The position numbers and the translations under genes are program-made. This document shows positions 26,412 to 34,768 of a DNA stretch of 64,000 bases, piece after piece; within the stretch, counting starts at the first letter, position 1; each line of letters opens with the position of its first letter. The notes under the pieces were generated by a model. That model saw only the letters and a program-made list of their open reading frames with translations. It was not told where the DNA came from and ran no database searches. This DNA is from Myxococcales bacterium (GTDB lineage Bacteria; Myxococcota_A; Polyangia; Nannocystales; Nannocystaceae): contig JACKDV010000007.1 in assembly GCA_020633315.1 (NCBI GenBank), forward strand, positions 248,001 through 312,000, read 5' to 3'.

Positions 26412-26840
26412 TCAGCCGACGCCGCCGGCGTCGTCCCGGGGCGCGAGGTCGGCCTCGCTCGGCGCCTTGGCCTCGCCCTCTCCCGCCGGGGCCTCGCCCT
26501 CGCGCAGCTCGTAGCTCGAGTCGGACATGATCATCGTGGTGTCGCCCATGAGCTGGCCGCTCGTGGTGCAGCCGGTCCGCCCCGGCTTGCCGTTGTCGCT
26601 GGCCAGGGTGATCCCCTTGATCGCGTCGGTGATGCAGGTCTGCCCCGGCTGGGGCGCGTCGCCGGTGAGGCTCACCGTCGAGACGCTGGCGATCTCGGCC
26701 GTGGCCTCGGCCTCGTCGGCCGGCTTGGTCGCGGACTCGGCCTTGGGCGCGGCCGCGTCCCTCGAGCCGCACTCGAGGGGGAGCAGCCCGCCCATGCGCG
26801 AGCCGACGGTCGTCGAGCATGCGATCCGGGCGACTCGCAC
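26412..26840 (-). CDS. Small acidic hypothetical protein, possibly exported
   Basis: A 142-residue product from GTG 26840 (or TTG 26843), starting about 10 bp after the stop of the TSP3/MYXO-CTERM gene on the same strand, so probably coupled to it. The N-terminus is only mildly hydrophobic (MGGLLPLECGS), a poor lipoprotein signal. The middle has two Cys (QTCITDAIKG, RTGCTTSG) spaced as for one disulfide, and Glu/Ala-rich ends. I do not recognise a family. Third-position GC is high, as in real genes here, but the start is uncertain and it could be a remnant. Confidence 0.45.
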   Translation of the reverse strand: MRVARIACSTTVGSRMGGLLPLECGSRDAAAPKAESATKPADEAEATAEIASVSTVSLTGDAPQPGQTCITDAIKGITLASDNGKPGRTGCTTSGQLMGDTTMIMSDSSYELREGEAPAGEGEAKAPSEADLAPRDDAGGVG

Positions 26841-26849
26841 CAAGGCGGC

Positions 26850-28313
26850 TCAGGCCGCGTCGCGTCGACGTCGGCGGCGCAGGCCCAGCGCGCCGAGCAG
26901 CATGGCGAGCGCGCCCAGGGGCGGTCGCTGGTCCGCGTCGGTCGTGCACACGCAGCCGCTGACCTCCGGCTCCTGGCCCGCGCTGGTGAAGCTGGTGACG
27001 AATCCGCTGGTGCTGCCTGCCTCGCCGCCGGTCGACTCCTCGCCGCCCGTGCCCTCGTCGACCACGCCGCTGCCCCCGTTGCTGGTCCCGTCCTCGCCGC
27101 CGCTGCTGTCCCCGCCCACCGGATCGCAGGCGTCACCCATGCCGTTGCCGTCGGTGTCCGTCTGATCGGGGTTGGGATCGTCGGGGCAGTTGTCCTCCAT
27201 CCCGCACACCCCGTCCTCGTCCACGTCGTTGGTGGGATCGTCCGGGCAGGGATCGCAGATGTTGCCCAGCCCGTCGTCGTCGTCGTCGGGCTGCACCGGG
27301 TTGAAGTCGTTGGGGCAGTTGTCCACGTCCCCGCACAGCATGTCCTCGTCCGGGTCGTTGTCGGGATCGAGCGGGCAGGTGTCGCAGGCGTCGCCCATGC
27401 CGTCCATGTCGGCGTCCTCCTGGGCGCCGTTGCTGATCCCGGGGCAGTTGTCCACGTCTCCGCAGACCAGGTCGGCGTCGACGTCGTTGTCGGGGTCGTC
27501 GTCGCAGTCGTCGCAGACGTCGCCCAGCCCGTCCATGTCGTTGTCTTCCTGCCCGGGGTTGGCGTCGTTGGGGCAGTTGTCGTTGCTCGCCGGGATCCCG
27601 TCCATGTCCGCGTCGGGGTCCGGGATGTAGATGGCGATCTGGAGCTGGTGGATCTCGGTGCCGGCGTCGAGCGAGCAGGTGTTCTTGCCGCCCGGGGGGC
27701 CCCACACCGCCTCGTAGGCGTGGCTGGTGCTGTTGGCGCCCACGTAGAAGATCGCGTTGTTGAGCTCGCTGGCGGTGAAGATGTCGTCGCAGGTGCGGGT
27801 GCCCAGGCCGTCGGGGGCCGAGCACGAGCAGAACGAGCCGCCCGCGGGATACCAGGAGAAGGTGGTGGAGCTGCTGCCGTCGCAGGTGCCGCTGTGGCCG
27901 AGGAAGCCCGCGCCCTCCTGCATGTCGGTGTCGTAGCCGAGGTGCGACGCACCGTAGGTGCAGCCGACCCCGTCGAAGAGCCGCGCGCCCGCGACGATGT
28001 TGCTGGACATGTCGTAGACCCGCAGGAACAGCTCGCCGCCGTTGTACGGGATGCAGTTGTTCTCCCACTCGGGCGAGACGTCGTCGCTGGCGGTGTTGAT
28101 GAAGCCCGCGCACTGGGCCCAGCCCACCGGCGGGTTGGGGTCCACGAAGCGCGCGGCGGGGTTGAGGGTGGTGCCGGCCGGGTTGCAGTCGGCCGGGTCG
28201 CCGTTGAAGCAGGCGGCCTGGGCAGTGGCGGCAGGGGTGAGCACCGTCGCGAGGGCGGTGGCGGCTCCGAGCACCAGGGCGGCGCGGGCGAAGGGGGGGC
28301 AAGGCATGGTCAT
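26850..28313 (-). CDS. Thrombospondin type-3 repeat surface protein with MYXO-CTERM-like sorting tail
   Basis: A 487-residue exported protein with signal peptide MTMPCPPFARAALVLGAATA... AQA. A Cys-containing beta-rich domain of about 200 residues (SYTF-type, with TFSWYPAGGSFC and NAIFYVGANSTSHAYE) follows, then five or more TSP3 Ca-binding repeats (DADMDGIPASNDNCP, DNDMDGLGDVCDDC, DADMDGMGDACDTC and so on). A Gly/Ser/Glu linker leads to the C-terminal tail SGCVCTTDADQRPP, one hydrophobic segment and RRRRRR. This Cys-hydrophobic-Arg arrangement matches the MYXO-CTERM signal that anchors proteins at the myxobacterial surface. It is probably a Ca-dependent cell-surface protein; binding partners are unknown. 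Confidence 0.85.
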   Translation of the reverse strand: MTMPCPPFARAALVLGAATALATVLTPAATAQAACFNGDPADCNPAGTTLNPAARFVDPNPPVGWAQCAGFINTASDDVSPEWENNCIPYNGGELFLRVYDMSSNIVAGARLFDGVGCTYGASHLGYDTDMQEGAGFLGHSGTCDGSSSTTFSWYPAGGSFCSCSAPDGLGTRTCDDIFTASELNNAIFYVGANSTSHAYEAVWGPPGGKNTCSLDAGTEIHQLQIAIYIPDPDADMDGIPASNDNCPNDANPGQEDNDMDGLGDVCDDCDDDPDNDVDADLVCGDVDNCPGISNGAQEDADMDGMGDACDTCPLDPDNDPDEDMLCGDVDNCPNDFNPVQPDDDDDGLGNICDPCPDDPTNDVDEDGVCGMEDNCPDDPNPDQTDTDGNGMGDACDPVGGDSSGGEDGTSNGGSGVVDEGTGGEESTGGEAGSTSGFVTSFTSAGQEPEVSGCVCTTDADQRPPLGALAMLLGALGLRRRRRRDAA

Positions 28314-28540
28314 GATCTCGGGTCCTCGGCGTGCGGTCGCGACGAGCCGACCCCATCGGGGTCGTGGCCGCCCGATTCTTCCGCAGCCTCGATCCTACCG
28401 GGAAACCGCAGGCGAAGGGCGGGGAAAAGCGGGCAGGCAGACCCCGCGGGGGCGGGGGCGGGAGCGGGTCGCGGGGGCGAGAGCGGGCATCGGGGGCTCC
28501 GGGATTCTCGTGTGCGCGCTGCCCATGCTCTAATGCCTGC

Positions 28541-29449
28541 GTGAAGCACCACGAGGAGACGATCGAGGCCACCGACGGGACCGCGCTGTTCGTCGAGCGT
28601 TGGTCCCCCTCCACGGCCCCGCGCTTCGTCGTCGTGCTGGTGCACGGCGGGGCGGAGCACGTGGGTCGCTACGCTCGGGTGGCGAAGGCCTTCGGCGACC
28701 TGGGGGCGCTGTGCTTCGGCCCCGATCACCGCGGTCAGGGCAAGTCCGGCGGGCGGCCGGGGCACGTGACGAGCTTCGGCGAGTACGCCCGCGATCTGCG
28801 GACGGTGATCGAGACCGTGGCCGAGTCGCTGCCGCCCGAGCAGCGCCCCGACGCCCTTCCGTGGCTCGTGTTCGGCCACAGCATGGGCGGGCTCATCACG
28901 CTGACCTACCTGCTCGACCACGCCAAGGCGGTGCCGCTGCGCGGGGCGATCATCAGCAGCCCGCTCATCGAGGTGGCGGTGAAGGTCAACCCGGTCAAGC
29001 GCTGGGTGGGCGAGCTGGCCGCCCGCATCGCGCCCAAGCTGAGCCTGCCCACCGGGATCCCCCCCGAGGCCATCTGCCGCGACCCCGCGGTGGTGGAGCG
29101 CTACAAGAAGGACGCCCGGAGGGTCACCACGATCACCGCGGGGTGGTTCGGCGCCATGAAGGAGGCCACGGCGCGGGTGCGGGCGGAGGCGTCGAAGATC
29201 GAGCTGCCCATGCTGTGGTACGTGGGCACGGGCGACACCATCTGCAGCCACGAGGCCACCATGGAGGTGTTCCGCTCGATCCCCGATGCCGCCGCGCGCG
29301 ACCAGAGCCTCCACTGCTTCGCCGGCTACTACCACGAGCTGCACAACGAGCCCGAGGAGCTGCGCGAGCCGGTGATGGAGATGCTCGAGAAGTGGTTGCT
29401 CGAGCACCTGGGCGACGCGGACGACGGCGACGGCCCGGCCCAGGGCTGA
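28541..29449 (+). CDS. Monoacylglycerol lipase-like alpha/beta hydrolase
   Basis: The 302-residue product has the lysophospholipase/monoglyceride lipase pattern: oxyanion motif LVHGGAEHVGRY, PDHRGQGKSGG, nucleophile Ser114 in GHSMGG, an Asp in GTGDTICS, and a C-terminal catalytic His in YYHELHNE. No signal peptide, so it should be cytoplasmic or membrane-associated. The start is GTG 28541, the first start after the frame enters coding composition; TCTAAT at 28529-28534 lies 6 nt upstream, so the mRNA may be leaderless. The next gene is an ABC exporter behind tandem repeats. It probably cleaves monoacylglycerol or a related ester. Confidence 0.88.
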   Translation: MKHHEETIEATDGTALFVERWSPSTAPRFVVVLVHGGAEHVGRYARVAKAFGDLGALCFGPDHRGQGKSGGRPGHVTSFGEYARDLRTVIETVAESLPPEQRPDALPWLVFGHSMGGLITLTYLLDHAKAVPLRGAIISSPLIEVAVKVNPVKRWVGELAARIAPKLSLPTGIPPEAICRDPAVVERYKKDARRVTTITAGWFGAMKEATARVRAEASKIELPMLWYVGTGDTICSHEATMEVFRSIPDAAARDQSLHCFAGYYHELHNEPEELREPVMEMLEKWLLEHLGDADDGDGPAQG

Positions 29450-29460
29450 GCCGGGACCGG

Positions 29461-29516
29461 CCGGTCTCCCCGACCGGGCTCGACCGGTCTCCCCGATCGG
29501 GCTCGACCGGTCGAGC
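29461..29516 (+). repeat. 23-bp tandem repeats and a 16-bp palindrome before the ABC exporter genes
   Basis: Two 23-bp direct repeats (29461-29483 and 29484-29506) start CCGGTCTCCCCGA and end CGGGCTCGA; they differ at one base. A third partial copy runs into the perfect palindrome GCTCGACCGGTCGAGC (29501-29516). Each unit contains an inner dyad, CCCGACCGGG or CCCGATCGGG. The block lies 45 bp before the ATPase start. Confidence 0.7.
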
Positions 29517-29561
29517 GCGGCGGCCCGATTGCCGCGGGCGATCGTGCTACCGTCCGGGTCG

Positions 29562-30503
29562 GTGACGTCGTCGGCCGCCGAGGAGGTCGTGGCCCGCTGC
29601 GTGGGGCTGGTCAAGCGCTACGACGATCTCGTGGCGGTCGACGGCATCGACCTGCAGCTCACCCGCGGCGAGTGCTTCGGCCTGCTGGGGCCCAACGGCG
29701 CGGGCAAGACCACCACGGTGGAGATGATGGAGGGGCTCACCGAGCCCACCGCCGGCTATGTGGAGCTGCTCGGCCTGCGCTGGGGCAGCGGCCAGGACGA
29801 CCGGATCCGGGCCCGCATGGGGGTGGCGCTGCAGGAGACGGTGCTGGCCGACAAGCTCACGGTGGAGGAGGTCATCCGCCTGTTCCGCAGCTTCTACCCC
29901 TCGGGGCGCACGGTGGACGAGGTGCTCGAGCTGATGCAGCTCGGGCCCAAGCGCAAGGCCCAGTACCACCAGCTCTCGGGCGGGCAGAAGCAGCGGGTGG
30001 CGCTGGGCGTGGCCCTGGTGGGCCGGCCCGACCTGCTGTTCCTCGACGAGCCCACCACCGGCCTCGATCCGCAGGCGCGGATGAGCGTGTGGGAGGTGGT
30101 GGCGCGCTACCGCGAGGAGGGGGGCACGGTGGTGCTCACCACCCACTACATGGAGGAGGCGGCCAACATGTGCGACCGCATCGCGGTGATGGACCACGGC
30201 AAGATCATCGCCGAGGGCACGCCCTCGGGGCTGGTCGCCTCGCTGGGCGGGCGGCAGCTGGTGGAGCTCGAGCCCGCGGGCGAGCTGAGCGAGGCCACGC
30301 TGGAGGGGATCTCCGGGATCCAGGGCGTGGCTACCCGCGGGCGCCGGGTGGTGCTCACGGTGGAGGACTTCGCCTCGGTGCTGCCGCCGGTGCTCGCCCG
30401 CCTGGCCGAGCGCGGGGTGGGGCTGCTGCACCTGAGCACCCACGAGGCCACCCTCGACGACGTGTTCGTCTCGCTCACCGGCCGGGGGCTGCGCGATGAG
30501 TGA
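29562..30503 (+). CDS. ABC transporter ATP-binding protein (drug/antibiotic exporter type)
   Basis: A 313-residue ABC-2-type ATPase with Walker A GPNGAGKTTT, Q-loop region, signature LSGGQKQR, Walker B LLFLDEPTTGLDP and the H-loop TTHYMEEA. A DrrA/CcmA-like C-terminal extension of about 90 residues follows. I start at GTG 29562, which gives the usual short lead before VARCVGLVKRYDD; the frame is open to TTG 29529. TACCGT lies 8 nt before this GTG. It overlaps the permease by eight bases, so the pair is one operon. Substrates of such exporters range from antibiotics to lipids; none can be named. Confidence 0.93.
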   Translation: MTSSAAEEVVARCVGLVKRYDDLVAVDGIDLQLTRGECFGLLGPNGAGKTTTVEMMEGLTEPTAGYVELLGLRWGSGQDDRIRARMGVALQETVLADKLTVEEVIRLFRSFYPSGRTVDEVLELMQLGPKRKAQYHQLSGGQKQRVALGVALVGRPDLLFLDEPTTGLDPQARMSVWEVVARYREEGGTVVLTTHYMEEAANMCDRIAVMDHGKIIAEGTPSGLVASLGGRQLVELEPAGELSEATLEGISGIQGVATRGRRVVLTVEDFASVLPPVLARLAERGVGLLHLSTHEATLDDVFVSLTGRGLRDE

Positions 30504-31542
30504 GCGCTACTCTCCGCTGTGGGAGCTGACCATGGCCCGGGTGCGCGAGGTGATCCGCGAGCCGGGGATCGTGTTCTGGATCTTCGGCTTCCCCGTGCTG
30601 ATGGCGATCGGCCTGGGCATCGCGTTCCGCGAGCGGCCCCCCGAGCCGCCCACGGTGGCGGTGGTGGAGGGCTCGCCCTGGCTGGCCGAGGCGCTCGACG
30701 AGCCCGAGCGCCTACAGGTGCAGGTGCTCGACCGGGCCACCGCGCGCGAGCGTCTGCGGACGGGGCGGGTGGACCTGGTGATCGAGGCGCGGGGCCCCGA
30801 GCCCGAGGCCGGGGTGGGCTACCGCTACGACGAGATGCGCGACGAGGGACGGCTGGCCCGCTACCTCGCCGACGCGGTGCTGCAGGGGTCGCTCTCGCGC
30901 GAGGACCCGGCGCCCACCCGCGAGGAGCTCGTCACCGAGAAGGGCTCGCGCTACATCGACTTCCTCATGCCGGGGCTCATCGGGCTCAACCTGATGGGCA
31001 GCAGCATGTGGGGCATCGGCTACTCGATCGTGCTCGCCCGCAAGCGCCGGCAGCTGCGGCGCTTCGCGGCCACGCCCATGCGACGCTCGCACTTCATGGC
31101 GGCGTACCTGCTCAGCCGCCTGGTGTTCCTGGTGCTCGAGCTGGCGGGGCTGGTGGGCCTGGGCTTCCTCGCCTTCGGGGTCACCATCCACGGCTCGGTG
31201 ATCTCGCTGGTGGTGGTGGCGCTGCTGGGCGCGGCGAGCTTCGGGGCGATCGGCCTGCTGGTGGCGGCGCGGGTGCGCAGCGTGGAGGCGGCCAACGGCT
31301 GGATGAACTTCATCATGATGCCGATGTGGATCCTCTCGGGCACCTTCTTCGCGTACACCCGCTTCCCCGAGCTGGTGCACCCGCTGCTGCGCGCGCTGCC
31401 CCTGACCGCCCTCATCGACGGGCTGCGGGCCATCGTCAACGACGGCACCGGCCTGGCGGGGCTGGGCGTGGAGCTCGGGGTGATGATCGCCTGGGGGGTG
31501 GTGGCCTTCGTGCTCGCGCTGCGGTGGTTCCGCTGGCAGTAG
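30496..31542 (+). CDS. ABC-2 type transporter permease
   Basis: A 348-residue permease: one N-terminal transmembrane helix (IVFWIFGFPVLMAIGLGIAF), an extracytoplasmic domain of about 130 residues, then five or six helices (IGLNLMGSSMWGIGYSI to WGVVAFVLALRWF). Conserved ABC-2 features include ARKRRQLRRFAATPMRRSHF, which contacts the ATPase, and MPMWILSGTFF. This layout is that of the YhhJ/DrrB-like export permeases. It overlaps the ATPase gene by eight bases and must work with it, presumably as a 2+2 complex. No membrane-fusion protein is adjacent; a TolC-like channel at 55628-57373 could be a partner, but that is speculation. Confidence 0.92.
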   Translation: MSERYSPLWELTMARVREVIREPGIVFWIFGFPVLMAIGLGIAFRERPPEPPTVAVVEGSPWLAEALDEPERLQVQVLDRATARERLRTGRVDLVIEARGPEPEAGVGYRYDEMRDEGRLARYLADAVLQGSLSREDPAPTREELVTEKGSRYIDFLMPGLIGLNLMGSSMWGIGYSIVLARKRRQLRRFAATPMRRSHFMAAYLLSRLVFLVLELAGLVGLGFLAFGVTIHGSVISLVVVALLGAASFGAIGLLVAARVRSVEAANGWMNFIMMPMWILSGTFFAYTRFPELVHPLLRALPLTALIDGLRAIVNDGTGLAGLGVELGVMIAWGVVAFVLALRWFRWQ

Positions 31543-31560
31543 CCTCGGGTGCGAGCGGGC

Positions 31561-32934
31561 TCAGGGGGCCGAGCGCAGCACCTGCACCGCGCTCGACTGC
31601 GGGCGCAGGATCACCAGGTCGGGCACCCCGTCGCCGTTGATCTCGGCCAGCGCCAGCTCGGCCGCGCCCTCCACCACGTGCACCGGGCCGGGCACGAAGG
31701 TCCCGTCCCCCACACCGAGGTGCAGCGCCACCTGGCCCGGCACGGTGTGGGCGATGGCGAGGTCGAGGTGGCCGTCGTGATCGAGATCGGCCAGCACCAT
31801 CGCGCGAGGATCGTCGCCGACCATGCGGAGGTCCTCGGCGCCCAGCGCCCCGCTGCCGTCGCCGAGCAGCACGCCCACGTCGTCGCCTGCGGCGTGGGCC
31901 ACCACCAGGTCGGCGAAGCCATCCTCGTCGATGTCGCCCACCGCCAGGCCCTCGGGGGTGGCCGCGGTGTCGTGGTCGACGCCCTCGCCGAGGCCCACGC
32001 CGTCGCCGAGGAAGCAGGTGGTGTTTCCGCCGCCGCCGTTGACCGTGAGCAGGTCGAGCACGCCGTCGCCATCGAGCTCGAACAGGCCCAGGCGGTGGGG
32101 CCCGGCCGGCAGGGCGAGGTCCTGCACGGGCAGGAAGCCGGCGAGGCCGTTGCCGAGCATGAGCGAGGCGGTGCCGCTGCCGGCGGCCACGAGGTCGGGG
32201 GTGCCGTCGCCGTCGACGTCGCCCAGGGTGATGCGCAGCGGGGCCAGCGGGGCGGGGTACAGGCCGGCGAAGAACAGGCCGCCCCCGCCGTCGTTGGCGT
32301 AGCTCACCACGCGAGCGCCGGTGTCGTCGGTGAGCACCAGGTCCACGCTCCCGTCGCCGGTGACGTCGCCCAGCGCGAGGTCGTCGACCGCGGTCCCGGC
32401 CGTGAGCAGCAGCTGCGGGGCCACGAAGTCCCCGTCGCCCACGCCGTAGAGCACCTGCAGCTCGGGCGCGTTGGGGTTGGCCAGCACCAGGTCGGTGGCG
32501 CCGTCGAGGTCGAGGTCGCCGGTGGCGATCCGCATGGGCGCGGGCGCGACGGCGATGGGGGGGCCCAGCTCGTGGCACAGCTCGCCGGCCGCGACCAGGC
32601 CGTCGCCGCAGCTGGGCAGGGGCTCGCCGGTGTCCTCGCTGCTGCCCGAGCCGCTCTCCTCGGTGGTGCCCAGGCCCGACGAGGTGGAGCCGGTGGCGTC
32701 GCCCTGCGAGGTGGAGCCGGTGGCGTCGCCCTGCGAGGTGGAGCCGGTGGCGACGACGGTGGTCTCGCCGCTGCCGGTGTCGTCGGTCGTCGTCGAGGCG
32801 TCGCCGGTGATGCCCATCGCCTCGGTGGGCAGGTCGTGGCAGCCGACCGTGGCCAGCACCAGCAGGCACGCGCCGACGTGCCGCGGCCACGGGACCGGCC
32901 GGGCTCGCATCAGCGGGGCAGGGGGCTCGCGCAT
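31561..32934 (-). CDS. FG-GAP/VCBS-repeat lipoprotein
   Basis: A 457-residue lipoprotein (signal ending ATVGC) with a Ser/Thr/Gly linker and a PSCGDGLVAAGELC motif of the DUF4215-like kind. Six or seven FG-GAP/VCBS-type repeats follow, each with a Ca-binding core (TGDLDLDGATDLVLA, LGDVTGDGSVDLVL, LGDVDGDGTPDLVAA, VGDIDEDGFADLVVA, LADLDHDGHLDLAIA, EINGDGVPDLVIL). These repeats fold as an integrin-alpha-like beta propeller, suggesting surface binding of a ligand. ATG 32934 and 32910 are both possible starts. It faces the ABC permease tail to tail with an 18-bp gap. The target of binding is unknown. Confidence 0.85.
   Translation of the reverse strand: MREPPAPLMRARPVPWPRHVGACLLVLATVGCHDLPTEAMGITGDASTTTDDTGSGETTVVATGSTSQGDATGSTSQGDATGSTSSGLGTTEESGSGSSEDTGEPLPSCGDGLVAAGELCHELGPPIAVAPAPMRIATGDLDLDGATDLVLANPNAPELQVLYGVGDGDFVAPQLLLTAGTAVDDLALGDVTGDGSVDLVLTDDTGARVVSYANDGGGGLFFAGLYPAPLAPLRITLGDVDGDGTPDLVAAGSGTASLMLGNGLAGFLPVQDLALPAGPHRLGLFELDGDGVLDLLTVNGGGGNTTCFLGDGVGLGEGVDHDTAATPEGLAVGDIDEDGFADLVVAHAAGDDVGVLLGDGSGALGAEDLRMVGDDPRAMVLADLDHDGHLDLAIAHTVPGQVALHLGVGDGTFVPGPVHVVEGAAELALAEINGDGVPDLVILRPQSSAVQVLRSAP
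32680..32752 (-). repeat. 27-bp tandem repeat in the FG-GAP lipoprotein linker
   Basis: Two identical 27-bp units (32680-32706, 32707-32733) and a partial third encode the GDATGSTSQ linker repeat. Probably a length-variable spacer. Confidence 0.8.
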
Positions 32935-32959
32935 GACCGGCTCCTGTCGGGCTCCCGGG

Positions 32960-33217
32960 CTACGGGAGGTGGGTCTTGATGCTGTCCACGGCGTGAACCG
33001 GGGCGCGGTCGCCCGCCATCAGGTGCTTGATCGAGCCGAGCACCATGCGCTGCTTCTGCAGCATCGACTTGCCCTCGAAGGCCGCCGCCGTGACCTCGAT
33101 GGTGAAGTGGCCGCCGCCACCGTTCACCACCGCGGTGCTGTCCGGGATGGCGGCCTCGACGGCCTCCCGGATGGCATCGACCACGGAGCCCTGGAAGTCG
33201 GTGGGGTGCTCGGACAT
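32960..33217 (-). CDS. BolA/IbaG family protein
   Basis: An 85-residue BolA-fold protein: IREAVEAAIPDSTAVVNGGGGHFTIEVTAAAFEGKS, then the helix and the family end PVHAVDSIKTHLP, whose His is the Fe-S ligand used with monothiol glutaredoxins. The usual RHR motif after 'GKS.l' is KQR here, so one conserved His is missing. BolA proteins act in iron-sulfur cluster handling or as regulators. TATCGT (complement of 33224-33229) ends 6 nt before ATG 33217, a leaderless-type arrangement. It sits 46 bp downstream of murC on the same strand but appears to have its own promoter. No glutaredoxin gene is nearby. Confidence 0.85.
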   Translation of the reverse strand: MSEHPTDFQGSVVDAIREAVEAAIPDSTAVVNGGGGHFTIEVTAAAFEGKSMLQKQRMVLGSIKHLMAGDRAPVHAVDSIKTHLP

Positions 33218-33263
33218 GCCGGGACGATACCCCGGCCGGCCGGGCCAACGGAAGCCAGCGGGA

Positions 33264-34649
33264 TCAGCCCTCGCGCAGGTGGGCGAGCAGGCGTGGGCCC
33301 ACGTGGGTGACGTTGCCCGCGCCCAGGGTGATCACCAGGTCCCCCTCGCGGGTGTGCTCGCGCAGGCGCCGGGGGAGCTGCTCGAAGTCCTTGATCACCA
33401 CCACCGGGCGCCCGGGCTCGCGTTCGCGCAGGCGCTGGGCCAGCGCGTCGATGGTCACGCCGGGCAGGGGCGACTCGCCGGCGGGGTAGATGTCGGCGAG
33501 CACCACCAGGGCCGCGTCGTCGAGGCAGCCCACGAAGCCGTCGAAGTTGTCGCGCAGCCGGGTGTAGCGGTGGGGCTGGAGCACGGCCACCAGGCGTCGC
33601 TCGGAGTAGCTGGCCCGCGCCCCCGCCAGCGTGGCCTGGATCTCGGTGGGGTGGTGCCCGTAGTCGTCCACCACCACCACGCCCCGCTCCTCGCCCCGCA
33701 GGGTGAAGCGACGCTGCACGCCCTCGAACGAGGCCAGGCCCGTGCGGATCACCTCGGGGTCGAGCTGGTACTCGTCGGCGATGATGATCGCGGCCAGGGC
33801 GTTGCGCACGTTGTGGACCCCCGGCATCGCCAGCGAGTACTCGCCGCGGTCGCGGCCGCGCACCACCACGCGGAAGCGCAGGCCGGGGCCCTCGTGGACC
33901 ACCGAGGTGGCCACGTAGTCGGCGGTGGTGGCCGAGATCCCGTAGGTGACGAAGCGCTTGGTGAGGCGGGGCAGCACGGCGGCCACGTTGGGATCGTCGA
34001 GGCAGACCGCGGCCATGCCGTAGAAGGGCACCCGGTTGGCGAAGCCCACGAAGGCGTCGAGCAGCGCCGACAGCGAGCCGTAGTGATCGAGGTGCTCGTT
34101 GTCGATGTTGGTGATGACGGCGAAAGTGGGGGTGAGCAGCAGGAACGAGCCGTCGCTCTCGTCGGCCTCGGCCAGCAATACGTCGCTGCGCCCGAGCCGG
34201 GCGTTGGAGTCGAAGGAGTTGACCTTGCCCCCGATCACCATGGTGGGGTCGATGCCGCCCGCGTGCATGATGGCCGCCACCAGCGAGGTGGTGGTGGTCT
34301 TGCCGTGGGAGCCGGCGATCGCGATGCCCTCCTTGAGGCGCATGAGCTCGGCGAGCATCTCGGCGCGGGGGATCACGGGGATCTTGCGCTGGCGGGCGGC
34401 GACGACCTCGGGGTTGCTCAGGCCCACCGCGCTGGAGATCACCACCACGTCGGCGTCGCCCACGTGGTCGGCGCTGTGGCCCCGGTGCACGGTCGCGCCC
34501 ATCGCGGCCAGGCGCTCGGTGGTGTCGGAGGAGACGAGGTCGGTGCCGGTGACGCGGTAGCCCAGGGTGAGCAGGACCTCGGCGATGCCGCTCATGCCGA
34601 TGCCGCCGATGCCGACGAAGTGGATGTGGGTGTCGCGCTTGCGGAACAT
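33264..34649 (-). CDS. murC: UDP-N-acetylmuramate--L-alanine ligase
   Basis: MurC adds L-Ala to UDP-MurNAc in the cytoplasm, the first peptide step of peptidoglycan synthesis. The 461-residue product has the N-terminal GIGGIGMSGIAEVL dinucleotide-like loop, the ATP loop GSHGKTTTT, EADESDGSFL, NIDNEHLDHYG, the HNVRNALAA hinge, and the C-terminal VDDYGHHPTEI. The start at ATG 34649 is supported by the immediate FRKRDTHIHFVGIGG; the frame is open to 34757. It is detached from other mur/fts genes, since ftsQA lie 12 kb away. It diverges from mutY across 119 bp. Confidence 0.97.
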   Translation of the reverse strand: MFRKRDTHIHFVGIGGIGMSGIAEVLLTLGYRVTGTDLVSSDTTERLAAMGATVHRGHSADHVGDADVVVISSAVGLSNPEVVAARQRKIPVIPRAEMLAELMRLKEGIAIAGSHGKTTTTSLVAAIMHAGGIDPTMVIGGKVNSFDSNARLGRSDVLLAEADESDGSFLLLTPTFAVITNIDNEHLDHYGSLSALLDAFVGFANRVPFYGMAAVCLDDPNVAAVLPRLTKRFVTYGISATTADYVATSVVHEGPGLRFRVVVRGRDRGEYSLAMPGVHNVRNALAAIIIADEYQLDPEVIRTGLASFEGVQRRFTLRGEERGVVVVDDYGHHPTEIQATLAGARASYSERRLVAVLQPHRYTRLRDNFDGFVGCLDDAALVVLADIYPAGESPLPGVTIDALAQRLREREPGRPVVVIKDFEQLPRRLREHTREGDLVITLGAGNVTHVGPRLLAHLREG

Positions 34650-34768
34650 GGCCGGGACCCGAGGACGGACGGAGGAGGGTACCGGCCGCGGTGACGAGGG
34701 GACAACCGTGGCGCGGTGTGAGGTCGCGGGCTCGCGCTCGCGGGGCCCTCGTTGCATGCTCGCCGCCG

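Noticed and set aside
29461..29516. CRISPR-like repeats
   Set aside because: The 23-bp units are directly adjacent with no spacers and no cas genes are present.
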